Of a stretch of DNA of 64,000 nucleotides, positions 37,542 to 48,991 are shown piece after piece. Source of the stretch: Fennellomyces sp. T-0311 (lineage: Eukaryota; Mucoromycota; Mucoromycetes; Mucorales; Lichtheimiaceae); NCBI GenBank assembly GCA_025266875.1, contig JALLLT010000003.1, positions 1,302,001-1,366,000 on the forward strand, given 5' to 3'. The notes below the pieces were generated by a model that did no database searches, was not told the DNA's origin, and saw only the letters and a program-made list of their open reading frames with translations. The stretch's first letter is position 1. Each line of letters begins with the position of its first letter. The position numbers and the translations under genes were made by a program.

Positions 37542-37713
37542 CAGTGGTCGCTTTATATAACGATACGATGGTGCAGCCCAAACTTTATCGTTATATCGAA
37601 ATATCGTTATATAAAATGGGATTTGGCAGTGATTACCGTTTTGGTGCGTCGAGAATTGTATCGTTATATCGAATTATCGTTATACAAAATATCGCTATAT
37701 AAAGCGGCCACTG
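37542..37713. repeat. MITE copy 2 (Tc1/mariner-like)
   Basis: A 172-bp element from CAGTGG to CCACTG, with TA on both sides (37540-37541 and 37714-37715). The outer 24 bases of each end are inverted repeats with two differences (CAGTGGTCGCTTTATATAAC on the left). It is strongly similar over its whole length to copy 1 at 13274-13444. It has no coding capacity. It sits at the edge of the TnpB-like fragment. Confidence 0.88.
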
Positions 37714-37829
37714 TATTACTATTGCCAAGTACCGAGCTATCTCCCCCATACCCCATTCAGAAGCCTGTATAATGGTAATTACCATTGCCAAAAAAACTCT
37801 CACATAAAGCTCCATGCCCAAGACTTATC

Positions 37830-38812
37830 ACCCCGCTATCTTTGCTTTTTTAAAAGTTCATAATCGCTGGCGTACATCTAGTCCGGAAGAGTGCTTGACA
37901 ACAACGAAAATTTCGCAGGATATATTCCCTTTTTCCTTGCGACTAATGATCCTGCCATTTAATCGGTGATGCGCTTGCTTATTCTCAAGGCCGTCAAGAA
38001 TCGTATTCAGCTAATTGGTAAAAATGAGTTAATTATGCTCACTTATTCCTTAAGCTATATTGCCTTCTTGATGCGGCATCGTCGACATAGGGCATGGTAT
38101 ACGTTACGGCCATGCACGCTTTAATCGCCGGACGTATATGTCTTCTTTCGGACAACCGAAGCAATATTCACAAGCGACTCATCATACTTCTGCACGATCT
38201 CATCTCAATACTCTGTCAACATGGCCTTTCTTTTGCTATAATTCTATGATCATACAGTTTCATCATTTACTATTGTCAGTATAGATAAGTGTAAACCTTG
38301 TTCTCGCGCACTGCACGCTGGATACCTTGACAGTATTTTTCGAGCTCTTCTGCTCTTCTTGTGGCGTAAACATTCATGTCCCGGAAGATCCTGATCATCA
38401 TGGTTCTCACTTTGCGAGAACTGGGAACCTATTTCAACAGTTCCTCGCGCAGCTCGGTAGCAATACCCCAGTTATTTATGTCCATGAAACCTGTCTGAAA
38501 GTCATACTCATACCGCTCAGGATCTTTCCTGATCAGCTTCTCATAATTAGGTTGCAGAACTGACTATTGGTTTACATATGGGGAAACGATACAATACTAA
38601 TATGGTATTCAAAAGCAAAAATTCAATTCAAATTGTCTTCCAAAGCTGCTGTCATCGTTCACTTGCAGTTCTGGCTGTACTGTTTCAGATGCTGATGCCG
38701 ATACTGCCGCAGCATCAACCATCACCACCTGAACGCACTCCTTCATCATCGCCCTAAGTGCGCTAGATTCCAAATGGGCCATTGGCTCATTCCTTATTCT
38801 CTTTAAGCCCAT
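37830..38812 (-). pseudogene. Decayed multi-segment coding remnant, family unknown
   Basis: Several minus-strand segments read like protein but are broken by stops. One (38812 down to about 38625) starts with Met. The next is about 38567-38440, with INNWGIATELREELLK before a TAG. Then come about 38410-38295 (ELEKYCQGIQRAVRENK), about 38230-38125 (DEIVQKYDESLVNIASVVRK, with an upstream TGA), and about 38010-37860 (NTILDGLENKQAHHRLNGR). They share strand with the TnpB-like fragment downstream and could be its 5' part or a second element. I recognise no motif from a named family. A live intron-rich gene is unlikely given the stops at about 38436 and 38124. Confidence 0.45.
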
Positions 38813-39236
38813 GATGGGTTAGCTTATCTGCTTTTACGTACACATCTCGTAGCCTGCAATCGAAGGACCTTGGTTTTCAATATTGTTAGAAGACATGGAA
38901 AACTACAGATCACTGAGTAATTAATAACAATCAGCCTCGTTAAGCCGAATACTTACTGCTACAATAAAACTTGAGTAAAATGTTGCGCAGCATTTTCCAT
39001 TTTGAGTGAAGCATTTTGGAAACCCCAAAACAAGCATTGTGGCGCGGCTCTTTGGCTTGCAATAGTTTATGTCATGGACAGAATCAGTTGAACATGTATG
39101 ATTGTGCGCGTAAATTTAACAGTAGTTAAGGATGCATATAGCTCTGTCGATATATCCCTTCTCAAGCACTATGGAATTCAGTATTGGTTACCAATAAGGA
39201 ACTTTTGTATATGTGGCTGTCTTGCGTTCTTTTAAG
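38813..39236. other. Intergenic, no gene recognised
   Basis: AT-rich sequence of about 420 bases between the decayed minus-strand remnant and the small plus-strand candidate gene. It shows no open frame of note, RNA gene or repeat that I can identify. It would be the promoter side of the candidate at 39237. Confidence 0.4.
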
Positions 39237-39734
39237 ATGGCGCTATTTCTCATGGGTACTGTCTCAGCCTTGGTAAGCTTTTAAATATATATCGATACTC
39301 ACTCACATCCCAATACTTACGAAGCGCTCATGTAGAATTTGAAAAGCATCGGTTATGTGAAGGAATTTGTAAGCCTTTAATGTTCTCTTCTACATATTAC
39401 TTTACTGACCATTCTCTCTACTTTTTTACGTATAGGACGCAGGTAAACGATACGGTAAGCTCAGTAGTTCTAAATCAACGTACCATGGAACTAATTATTG
39501 TCTTATATGAATAATTCTATTTCTCAAGTACTGCATGCATCATCAAGTAAACTGCTACAACAAGATTATTGTACTTATTATTTCTAGTCAGATAGATGCA
39601 CTGATAGCTCATCTTCAGGTATTGATACAATATTCAATTAACGCAGAAACGTAGCTTTCTGCTGTCAGCGTAATCACCTCATTGGTTGGAAATGGCGAAT
39701 GGCTCATTGGTCCGGCTATATAGGTTCAACATGA
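39237..39734 (+). CDS. Possible small Cys-containing protein with tiny exons, about 64 aa
   Basis: Five short segments with canonical borders join in phase: 39237-39272, 39336-39368, 39436-39454, 39592-39618, 39655-39734. The product starts MALFLMGTVSAL, which is hydrophobic and could be a very short signal peptide. It ends in a Cys- and Trp-rich part (DRCTD, AFCCQRNHLIGWKWR). The third intron (137 nt) and the fourth (36 nt) are at the edges of the local size range, and chance joins are possible with exons this small. No family recognised. The model rests only on splice signals and phase. Confidence 0.3.
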
Positions 39735-40149
39735 TGTAACATAGAAAGTGATACAAAAGAAGTAAATATAAGAAATACATCGTGTCCAAAAAGTGATGTC
39801 GCTACTCAAAAAATCAATATCGTTCCATAAAAGGAATTCATTGTATATTTCGCATTATAAAAGTCTTGCCTTGGCGATATTAATTTTTATGAAAGCAGCA
39901 TTGATTTTTGGAAATACTGTACATGTATTTGCTTTTTCTTCTTGTATCATAAAGTATTTATATTCGGAAGAAAGGGTATTAATACATTGCCTTCTTTTGG
40001 AGAGTTGTGAGGCTTTTGGATCTAATAATAGAGCTTTGTGTGGCTTTTCCGGTAGGCTTTTAGCTGGCTAAAAGCATGACTGAAAGTTACTGAAAATCTT
40101 TGAAATCTGTCTCAAAGCTCAGCTTTCAACCAGCTGAAATCTCTATGCT

Positions 40150-40642
40150 ATTGAGTGATATCATCCATGGTTATATGAATTCCCTTAGTCCTCGATTATA
40201 TCTACTGCTATTACGACATCAACAGCCGTACAGTTATCAATTGCCCTATTTGCTCTTATGTGCAACCTTGGTTCGGCTTGGACGATCGAAACAACTCCGT
40301 TAACTCGCTTGTTCTCAGATTACCCTCTTTTTGACAAAATATGGCAAGGTCATATGATACTCGGTGATAATGGATTTTTGAGACTATTGCACAAGGCGTT
40401 TGTCTTTCCGTCCCGACTCATCATCAGTATAAATAGAGAGTAACTTTCACAACAAAACAAGATGTATATTTTGGTCTCATCATTCCAAGCCTTTTCTCGT
40501 AAGGTGAAATTGCACAGTTACTTCTGGTGCCCAAATTAGTAAATGCAAGTTGCCGATCAAAGTGCGCCTGCTGATCATTAGTGGAAACATTTCTGATAAT
40601 TTTCTTCTGCGAAACCCATTCTTCTTCTTTCAGTCTTAACAT
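40150..40642 (-). pseudogene. Third Fanzor-like fragment, homologous to 4700-5100
   Basis: The reverse complement of this stretch matches plus-strand DNA of the first Fanzor-like remnant in order: GAGACCAAAATA (near 4790), CTCTCTATTTATACTG (near 4825), TCATATGA-CTTGCC (near 4907), GTTGCACATAAGAGCAA (near 5000) and ATAACTGTA-GG-TGTTG (near 5030). Similarity fades below about 40160. Stops interrupt it. Its upper edge lies at the start codon of the plus-strand MFS gene (40641), so the proximal promoter of that gene consists of element sequence. No zinc ribbon or RuvC motif is included; the family label comes from homology to the 3.4-7.7-kb gene. Confidence 0.72.
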
Positions 40643-42550
40643 GACAACACAAGGTACTACTTCTTTTTCTCATAAAAAAAATGTCATACCTGTTTTGGCT
40701 AAAACACTGAAAATGGAAATATTTGATTTTAATACGTAGACACCGTAATCAAACGATCTGGAGACCACAACATCAATAGAAAAGATTGCTTATTATACGA
40801 ATGCTCAGATGATGCAGAAAAGTCGAATTTAACATTGGACAGTTTCGTGGATCTTGTGGACGGAAAGCAAGCCTGGGTGGTTGCCCTTGGTGTTTTTGGC
40901 ATATCGCTTTGCCCTGCGATAGGAAATACTTGGTATCGTACATTAAATATACTCTAAACGTACGAGGATTATTAATAATTGTGGTGACTATTTGTAGGGG
41001 TAAGTATTTATACAAGCTGTCCAAAAGCTGTTTACTTAATAGTATATACGTGCTGAATTCGTACATAGGCGTCATGAAAGATCATTTCCAAAGGACAGAC
41101 GCGTTCTCTTCCGGATCCGACATCAGTGACGATCTAACGCTGATAGGCTCTTTACATCAGACTGTAACATACATTTCCGCACTTATTGCAAATATTCTAT
41201 ACTCCCGTCTCGGGTTAAGACGTGTATTTGTAATTGCGCTATTTACACTCTCTGGAGGCTTAATACTATGTAGCTTGGTTACTTCAGTAAGTCACATTGA
41301 GCATATGAACGTATATTATGTTCTTAAACAGTTCACTTTTGTAGATCTGGCAGCTGTACCTTACCTTTAGTTTATGTACCGGTTTTGGAGTTGGATCCAT
41401 GTCGATCGTCAGTATATTGGCTTTATGGTTGTTACTAAAGTGTATAAACATGCTAAATTGTGAGCCCAGATTGCATTCCGGATACTTTTAGAGTGGTTCG
41501 ACAAGTACAAGAGCACCGCATTTGGAATCAAGTCAAGTATGGGCTCAATCACATCTATTTTTTTGCCATTTGTGATGAACGTCATAAATAACACTTTAGG
41601 TGCTCCTTGGTAACTTTACTGCAAAAGTAGACTGAAAACCAACATTACTAAATTTACCGTGATAGGACATTCCGTATTCTGGCTCTTTTCTTCCTGGTGA
41701 TCAATGCTTCTTGTATCATCCTTATCAAGTCAGGTCCAATTGCACCCAAAGATAATCAGAACCAGAATATTGTATCAGGCTTCGTCACTGTTTTGAGTAA
41801 TTTGGACTTTGTGATTCTAAGCCTGATAGTGGCTATTCAAATATGTGTATTCGTAGTACCACTTATCGTTATCGCTTGTAAGTATATTCTATTTTCATAA
41901 GCAAGTTCTAACGTCCGTTTATGAAACCCTAGCTTACGCAACTCACATTGGGCTTACAAGCATTCAGAGCAGTGCTATTGTTTCCATCTTGGGAGGGATG
42001 GCAGCTATAGGTTCAGTAGCCTTTGGGCAAGTAGATTGGATTCACTATTACGTAGGCCTTTGCACTAACTTTTCTAAAAAACAAACAAATAGAGCGATTG
42101 GTGATAAGATTGGACCCGTAAACACTCAAATAGTGTGCACCATGGTTTCCACGATATGTGTTTTCACATTATGGATGCCAGCTTACAACCTTGCAATGCT
42201 GGTTGCTTTTGCTACAATTTTTGGATTGGTATACGGATCTATTCTTGTATTCAGTAAAGTTCTCGCCAAAAGTGTATTTGACAGAATCTAACGAATTATT
42301 TTTAGTGGCCCCTATTGCTATCAATATTGTCGGAATGGATAACTACCCATCCGCTGTAGGAGTTGGTGCACTTGCAATAGCAATAGGCACCCTTGGACCG
42401 TTTCTCATAACTTTTGTGGAATCTAAAACCAGAGAGTACCAGCCGTTTCTCAGTACTAAAATTATTGTCGGTGCGCTTTATGCTGTGTGCTTCCTGCTTT
42501 CAATTGTCCTCAAATTGCGATTGAGCAGAAAGGTTTTTCTAAAAGTTTAA
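40641..42550 (+). CDS. MFS transporter, monocarboxylate-carrier-like
   Basis: A 449-aa major facilitator of the fungal MCT-like group, expected in the plasma membrane with about 12 spans. Ten coding segments join in phase: 40641-40653, 40740-40932, 40998-40999 (2 nt), 41069-41286, 41345-41411, 41465-41609, 41666-41877, 41933-42026, 42093-42253, 42306-42550. Landmarks are the pre-TM1 block VDGKQAWVVALGVFGI, the first cytoplasmic loop YSRLGLRRVFV, IWQLYLTFSLCTGFGVGS, EWFDKYKSTAFGI and a late GPFLITFVESKTREYQPF. The intron 42027-42092 begins GCAAGT, a GC-AG intron needed to restore GAIGDKIGPVN. The GG micro-exon is needed to give NTWGVMKDHF. Substrate unknown. No stop or frameshift remains once these are accepted, so the gene may be functional. 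Confidence 0.82.
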
Positions 42551-44246
42551 TTTATGTAACGCTATCGTAATTTTTTTTTAAAGTTTACAAACGTACCACA
42601 ATAGTCTACTTTAATATTGCGAACTTACTCTGCCCTTTATTTTCTTTCATTTTGAACTTGTATTGTGAATATGCGACATACGAGCTTTTGATTAATCCAC
42701 AAAATTCTTACTACAGCAGCGTGGCAATTTACATAGATTTCATTTTTTCACAAGCCTTGACGATAGTCCAAAGGCAGATAAAAAGCAAGTCATGATTCGC
42801 ACGTTGCTCTTTTGTACAAAAGATCTGATATACAGGTAACCTCGTAATGCTAATCTTGATAATATAATAGGCTGCACAAATTGATATGTTTGATACATGA
42901 TATACACCGGGGATATTATTTCCTGGCTCGAACTATTACATATCATGCATACACATTGACAAGAAATTCCGCGATGGCATAAAGGGTGATCTATAGCAGT
43001 TAACTGTCCGCGTTATTCTTTGGAGTATGCCTTCCGTGATAGGGTTTATTACTGTTAACCAGTGCATACAACGGATACAGTAGGATCATGATCTAACAAA
43101 TGATATTTGTATAACGCGCATCTCTTTACTTAGTACTTCAATACTCAGATTGTAAGGATTTCAATCGATTTGTAAGATATCGGTGGGGATGTATTATTAG
43201 TTGTTCTCAATAAAAAAAGAGTTATAAGCAATTTCACATAAGTAATAACCGATTGTCTATACGACATCCTTGAAGTCAATGTCTTACTAACGAAGATCAG
43301 ATTTATCTATATGATTTTTACTTTGTTTCTCACGACATTATAATACAGCCTCCAATAATCTTATTGCTGCTTTGTTACAGCAGATGGATGAGAAAGCAAC
43401 TTGCCCAACCTAGTAGGCTATCGTACTTTAATATGAATACTTTCGCCCTTGAACGTTGTCAAAGAGATTTATTTGTCATCGTATTTGTTAGAATGTACAT
43501 TATAATGGCAAATATTAACTTGAAAATATGAACCAAGAGTTAACACGAAGTATAAATTCATACATAGCAAAAGTATCAGCGAATTTTGCATACTGATGTG
43601 AACGGAATATGGCAGTTTAAAACACTATTAACCCTAAATCCTCGTGTGTCACTATTCTATGAAAAACGTATTCAATGGATAGTTATACAGTTGACTAACG
43701 CTAATTGGCCGGAGGAATATTACTGCAACAATCCTATATAATTATGATCAGAAGGGACTGTATTGAGAACGATAATGTTGAGAATTAAAAGATAAACTTG
43801 GTTAGTTTATCCCATAATGCGCGATCGTCAGACGACATCAGATATTGAAAGTGCGCCTCTTATGTACATAGTACATCCTTCTTAGCTTAGGGAAACCTTA
43901 TGCATCGAAGATTTGTCGCTTACATGGTTGGTGGTCTGAGAATGATCCATGACCGGGAGTCAGAGCCTTAGTCTAGAGCAATTAAGCTTTACGCTTCTTT
44001 TTTTTAAATATATGCGGTTTAGCAATCCTCTTCATAAATCACTTCTATACATATGTACAGAGGTAGGAATTCAAGAATGAAATATCCGCTACCACACATT
44101 GACACATACTACAATATGTTACTACTCATATAATAATGCATATGCATATATTTATATATATATATATGTATATATATTAAATGGAGATACAACTAGTATG
44201 CTATGAGAAAAGTATGTGTACAGTATGAAAGGAAGGGTTTTTTTTT
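42551..44246. other. Intergenic between MFS and APC transporters
   Basis: The two transporter genes converge here. The region is AT-rich with no gene seen, and ends in a TA-rich microsatellite at about 44148-44179, just past the permease stop. Confidence 0.5.
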
Positions 44247-46274
44247 TTACTTGGTGTCCATGTCTGCGAGTGTATGCATTGGACCCTTGTAATTTCCACG
44301 GCCACCAAGGAACCAAAAGCCAAGAGAGAAAATCAAGATAGCGCCAATCATTAAAGAAGACCAATTCATAGTGACAGCATCGACCGGATTGACGCTTGGA
44401 ATACAAAGGATGATGCCAAAGAAAATAATCCATGAAACGGCGACAAAATTGACCGGAACACTCCACCGACCAAGGTCAAAAGGTCCCTTTTCCATACCAT
44501 TGCGCTTCCAAATGAGTCGACAGAAAAATGGCAAACCATAAGCAACATTAATGCAGATAACCGAAGTGCTCATGATAGCGGACCAATAAACTTCACTTCC
44601 AAATGACTAGCACAGAAAATTAGCTTTTTTTTTCTCAATTCTAAAAAGGAAAACCACTTACCGGCATAATGAGAATGATGCAAATGACAGCTTCCAAAAG
44701 TAAAATACGCAGTGGCGACTTATGTTTTCCAGAAAGTTTATACCAGAACTGATGATGAGGGAAACATTCATCACGAGCCATGGACCACATGAGTTGAGCC
44801 GCTGATAATAAGCAATTGCAAACGGATCCGAATTCCGCAACAGCCAAAATGACCATGAAAAATGCGGCAAGAGAATCATTGGTAGCCCTCACGAAAAGTG
44901 TAGCCAACGGAAACGAAGATTCTTGTAACTCTTGAACATCTTGGATTGAAAACAGCGTGGCAATACAGAGCACAATACCCTGTACCATGGCGCCAACAAC
45001 AGAAACAATAATGCCTCGTGGTCCAGTAACATCGGCATTCTTGGTACCTTCAGAAATTTGAGCACCATTTTCGTAACCAAGCTATGAAAAAGTACATGTT
45101 ATTGCCTTGAACTCTTTCTCTTTGTTTGCTAATTGCAAACATACCAATGTCCAACCAGCTTGGAGCAATCCAAGAAAGAAAGCAAGACCGGAATTCGAGT
45201 ATCCAGTGGAATTTTGAAACTCGGTGAATACCCAAGATGCCGATGGATGCGAAGGTGCCATGACCGGCATGGCAATGACAACAATCACGGTACCAACCAC
45301 AACCCAAATCACTAAAATACATCACGTTAATACACTTATTCATTTTTCTCTAACGCCCCACCTCCCAAGTGGATCATACCCATAAATTTGTTGAGATATG
45401 CGCTGAACGTTATGCCAAGATAGGAATAGCCTACACCGATAAGTAGGATTGCAATATATACGCCAACGTATGCACCTTGGTTGGTAACCTTTTCTTCATA
45501 GAGGATATTTACAATGGCTGGAGAGAATTAGTTGGTTAACTTTTTTTGTTTAACAGACGTATTTAACTCTGTTTTACCAATAATGTATTCGCTCATGCTA
45601 TAAGCCAATGTCATGATGCCCGCTAAGAGACCTCCAAAAAACATGTATCCACAGATCCATGACATCACTAATATAATTAACATTTCGTTTGTCCCATACT
45701 TGTATTGAATGTACATACATGGGCCCCATTCTTCATTACTGAGAAGATAACACCAAGAGTATACACCGCCGTTGACGGGGTAAGCTATTGATGTAAAACT
45801 GTATGTATTAAGATGGACATCCAGAATAAAAAAAAGTTATATTCGTACCTGAAAATACTTCAGCCATAGATAATGCTATACACATGATGAAGGGGGTCAA
45901 AACGATCTATAGATAATTTTTAGTAAAGAAAAAAAGAGCGATCACCCAAAGATAGGGTAACTTACGAAACCCCAAAATAATGACATTGGACCACCAGCAC
46001 TCATTGTTGCACTGAAACCAATAAGCCAATTTGGCAAGACCGCCATTGTAGAAAAGGCAAAGCCAGCCTGAACAAATAGACTGATTTCTCGCTTGAATTC
46101 TTGTTTATAGCCAAGTTCTTCAAGTCGTTTAGCATCGCGATCGATTGTTGATACAGAATCTGCTTCAAGTTCAGATATGTCAAGGCTACTCCTTGCGCTC
46201 TAGACCGTCAATGATAAGTATTATATATATATTTATGTGCAAGTCGTTGTATTTACTTTGTCTTTTTCGCTCAT
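44247..46274 (-). CDS. APC-superfamily amino acid/choline permease
   Basis: A 516-aa permease of the fungal amino-acid/choline (ACT, UGA4/HNM1-like) group. Nine exons: 46274-46257, 46199-45966, 45906-45849, 45784-45719, 45667-45578, 45517-45380, 45311-45145, 45081-44662, 44606-44247. The N-terminus has LEELGYKQEFKREISLF, typical before TM1. Then come SATMSAGGPMSLFWGF, ALSMAEVFSAYPVNGGVYSW (the conserved consensus after TM2), GYENGAQISEGTKNADVTGP and LLSAAQLMWSMARDECFP. The C-terminal segment starts SFGSEVYWSAIMSTSVICIN and has FDLGRWSVPVN. Substrates of this group include GABA, choline and other amino acids; which one cannot be said. No partner gene is adjacent. Confidence 0.93.
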
Positions 46275-48356
46275 GTTGATGTGTTTTCCCGAAACAGCCT
46301 GTCAACCCGAACTCTATGTTTATATAAGGTTTTTTTTATCTTCCCGCAGATTAAGATAACACCTTGTTTATCCTTGCCATTGTCGGAGGATAGACTTCGA
46401 GGCGCCGGGAGGGTATGACAAGATCCTGTATTACTAGTTTTGCGCATTTGGACAAGAAATATATGTATATGACATAAAGGCACCGAGCTTCTTTTTTTTG
46501 CTCTCCTGACCTGCGATTCAGCTAATAAAAAATACGATTGCTACATAGATCTAATACAATGCACTACAATCGAGTTGTTTGTCGATAATCCATAGATTCA
46601 TGATATCCAAAGCTGTGAGAATAATGTCAATGGGTATTCCAAAGGCCAGTTTGCGGAAGACGAAATCAATCTTACCAGCGAATAATTTTTCCCCATCGGG
46701 GATAAAGTGAAAGACGACGACAGAAGGGATTATGGCGTAAGCTTTTGTCCCAATTGCAACAAAAAAAAAGTGTGCCTTTCAGCGACCTGTCCCGACCGTG
46801 ACTAATTATATACACGCAAACCATATCCTATTTGGCGCAATTTTTTTCATTTTGCCCTAAACTAGTTATCGCACGTAACCTCTCTCACGTTATCCTACGT
46901 AAATTGGCGCTCTTTTGTAAGTCGTAATCTTATCGTTATCTTCCTTATTTCGAATGTCAAAGTTTTTTCTTGTACCCGAGGTCTAGCTCCCTATATCATC
47001 ACGTACTGTGGGAATTCCTAATAAACGTTGGTGCTTTTTGGCATGTCGTGTGATTATATGTAAGCCGAACGTGTGCAATATCATAAGAACTACTTATCGG
47101 TGTATTTGTTTGGAGTACAGCTCATTCGTTCAATTACGACTATAGCTACAGTCATCACTCTTCTACAGGTCTAATGCATGACTGATCGACCACTCGTATA
47201 AGACCATATACGCATGGAGGTTGAAAATATCAAGCGATATAACTAAATAATAGAAGTACCATACAGTGCCTGATAGTCCAACCTTCTATCGACAAGTACC
47301 GAGAGGGACTTGATACGCTCTTCATAACAGACCTTATTCATCCGTATACTGTATCTAGTAAACGAACGCGTTGTAATTTTACCGATATTTTGGATTTGTG
47401 GTGGACAGATACCCTGGTTACGCTATGTAGGTAGGAAGGTACCGATAGACAGCAGAGAGTTAACATGCCCAAGACAGCAGTACTCACTGGACTAGCTTAT
47501 GCAGTGCTGTTCTACACAGCAGATCCATCATAAGCCATGGTCATCAGTAGCGAAGTATAGCAGTAAATTTCATCCGAACGGTGATGGTGACCAAGAAGAC
47601 ACGGTAAACTCCAGTCCCTCCCAAACACGGAGGGGCGTTTCTAAGCAAGAAGACCCGTGAACGAATAGCCAACTATTTCCCCCTACGCCAACCTGCCTTT
47701 TTTTACACCTATCCCAGAGGTTTTTTTCAGGCATGGTGCCTCTATTTCATCTTTCATTGTAATATCATAACTCTCCGTACTACAAGGAAGAGATCATATG
47801 TATATAGGAGCAGATCTAGCAACTTCCCAATGAATATATAACTTTTGAACTATAACAGTAAATTGCAAATTGCTTTGGATCCCTTTTATGTACAGTTAGT
47901 GTTCCTGTTGTCATCCCTGGCAGCGTACATTGCGAACCCTCAATACGAGAAATGGAAGGGCTTTGTTGAAAACAAACATACGCTTACATAAGCGCGCCCT
48001 CTTTGCAACTCAAGGGCCGTTCCTGGAAAATTGTTGTGCGAGCTTCAGATTCACATTAAACCGTGCTTTTGAGAAATAGATGTACGTAGCTGCTGCATGA
48101 CACCTATTCTTGGACCGGGTCATTTGGCGTTTCATATTGATGCGACATGCAGAAGAACAAGAATTTTTAAAAATCCATCGTACCGCTGTGTATGGCCGCT
48201 CCGGTGAGTATCTTTCCTTTCACGTATGAGCTAAAATTAATCGGTGGTTACATGGATCTTGGATCAACATGCTTTGATGTTAAAAAAGCACTGATGACTC
48301 CCGCGTTGGGTATGCTGTTAGAGTCTTTTTTGTTGTTGTACATACTATAATGCCAA
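46275..48356. other. Intergenic upstream of permease, no gene recognised
   Basis: The first 300 bases are the permease promoter side. The remainder is AT-rich with a more GC-balanced patch at 47460-47700 ending in a T run (47698-47704). No RNA family could be recognised there. Confidence 0.45.
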
Positions 48357-48709
48357 TCATACCCTCTGTATAAAGTTCATATTGAAGCGCTTTTCCGATA
48401 CTACGCGTGTGATGAGAGACTCTTGGATTGAGAACATGCATAGCAACTGACTCATACCTACGTAACTATGTCGGCGTCTAACCATTCTTAGCGTCCTCAG
48501 TGGCCAGGCCGGTAATTTCAAGACCAACTTGACATTTACCCTTAAAGCTGCCCACTGGACAACAAAAAAAGAACTGGGCATGTACCGTCGGATCGACCGA
48601 AAACTCTTTGTGCAACAACATTTTCAGCGTATAAGAAAGTGTCCGAAACGGAACTAGGCCCTGATAAAAAAAAAGCCAAAGGTTGGCCTGCACCATGGCA
48701 CATTTTATC
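48357..48709 (-). pseudogene. Small decayed coding remnant, unknown family
   Basis: The minus-strand frame from about 48700 down to 48478 reads like coding sequence (KEFSVDPTVHAQFFFCCPVG, then GSFKGKCQVGLEITGLATED) and stops. A second frame below it continues with LNPRVSHHTRSIGKALQYEL. The frame break suggests a decayed gene. It lies just outside the left edge of the Tnp2-like transposon. I do not recognise the family. Confidence 0.35.
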
Positions 48710-48710
48710 A

Positions 48711-48925
48711 TGAAAGTTTGTGGATGTTCGTGAAACTGGATAGCTAATTCTTGGTAAATCATGAGAGATAATATAAATTCATGAAAAATACAATCATTCA
48801 GATCCATTAATACAAAATTCATGAAACTGTATGACTAAAATTCATGAGTTTGCGTGAGGTTGAATGAGTATCTGTAATGTCATGAAACTGCATGGTACCT
48901 CCGTAATGTTCATGATATATATACC
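48711..48925. repeat. Left subterminal repeat cluster of the transposon
   Basis: Repeated variants of TTCATGAAACTG: near 48711 (TCATGAAAGTT), 48730, 48757, 48778, 48818, 48841, 48879 and 48908. Similar words recur at the right end (54024-54140). In CACTA elements such arrays bind an element-encoded protein; that role is inferred here. Confidence 0.55.
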
Positions 48926-48991
48926 AGTAGTGCCTTTAGTATAGCGGCGTAAAATGAACCGCTTTATTATATCTTGAAATAATACCATGTT

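Noticed and set aside
41345..41609. MFS gene as a pseudogene because of an apparent frame break before EWFDKYKS
   Set aside because: An intron 41412-41464 (GTATAT to GTGAG) restores the frame with a normal length, so no break is needed.
43895..43975. tRNA-like stretch
   Set aside because: The A- and B-box consensus and a foldable cloverleaf could not be made.
47460..47710. Possible structured RNA ending in a T run
   Set aside because: Some GC balance and a T7-like terminator, but no recognisable RNA family or consistent stem pattern by eye.
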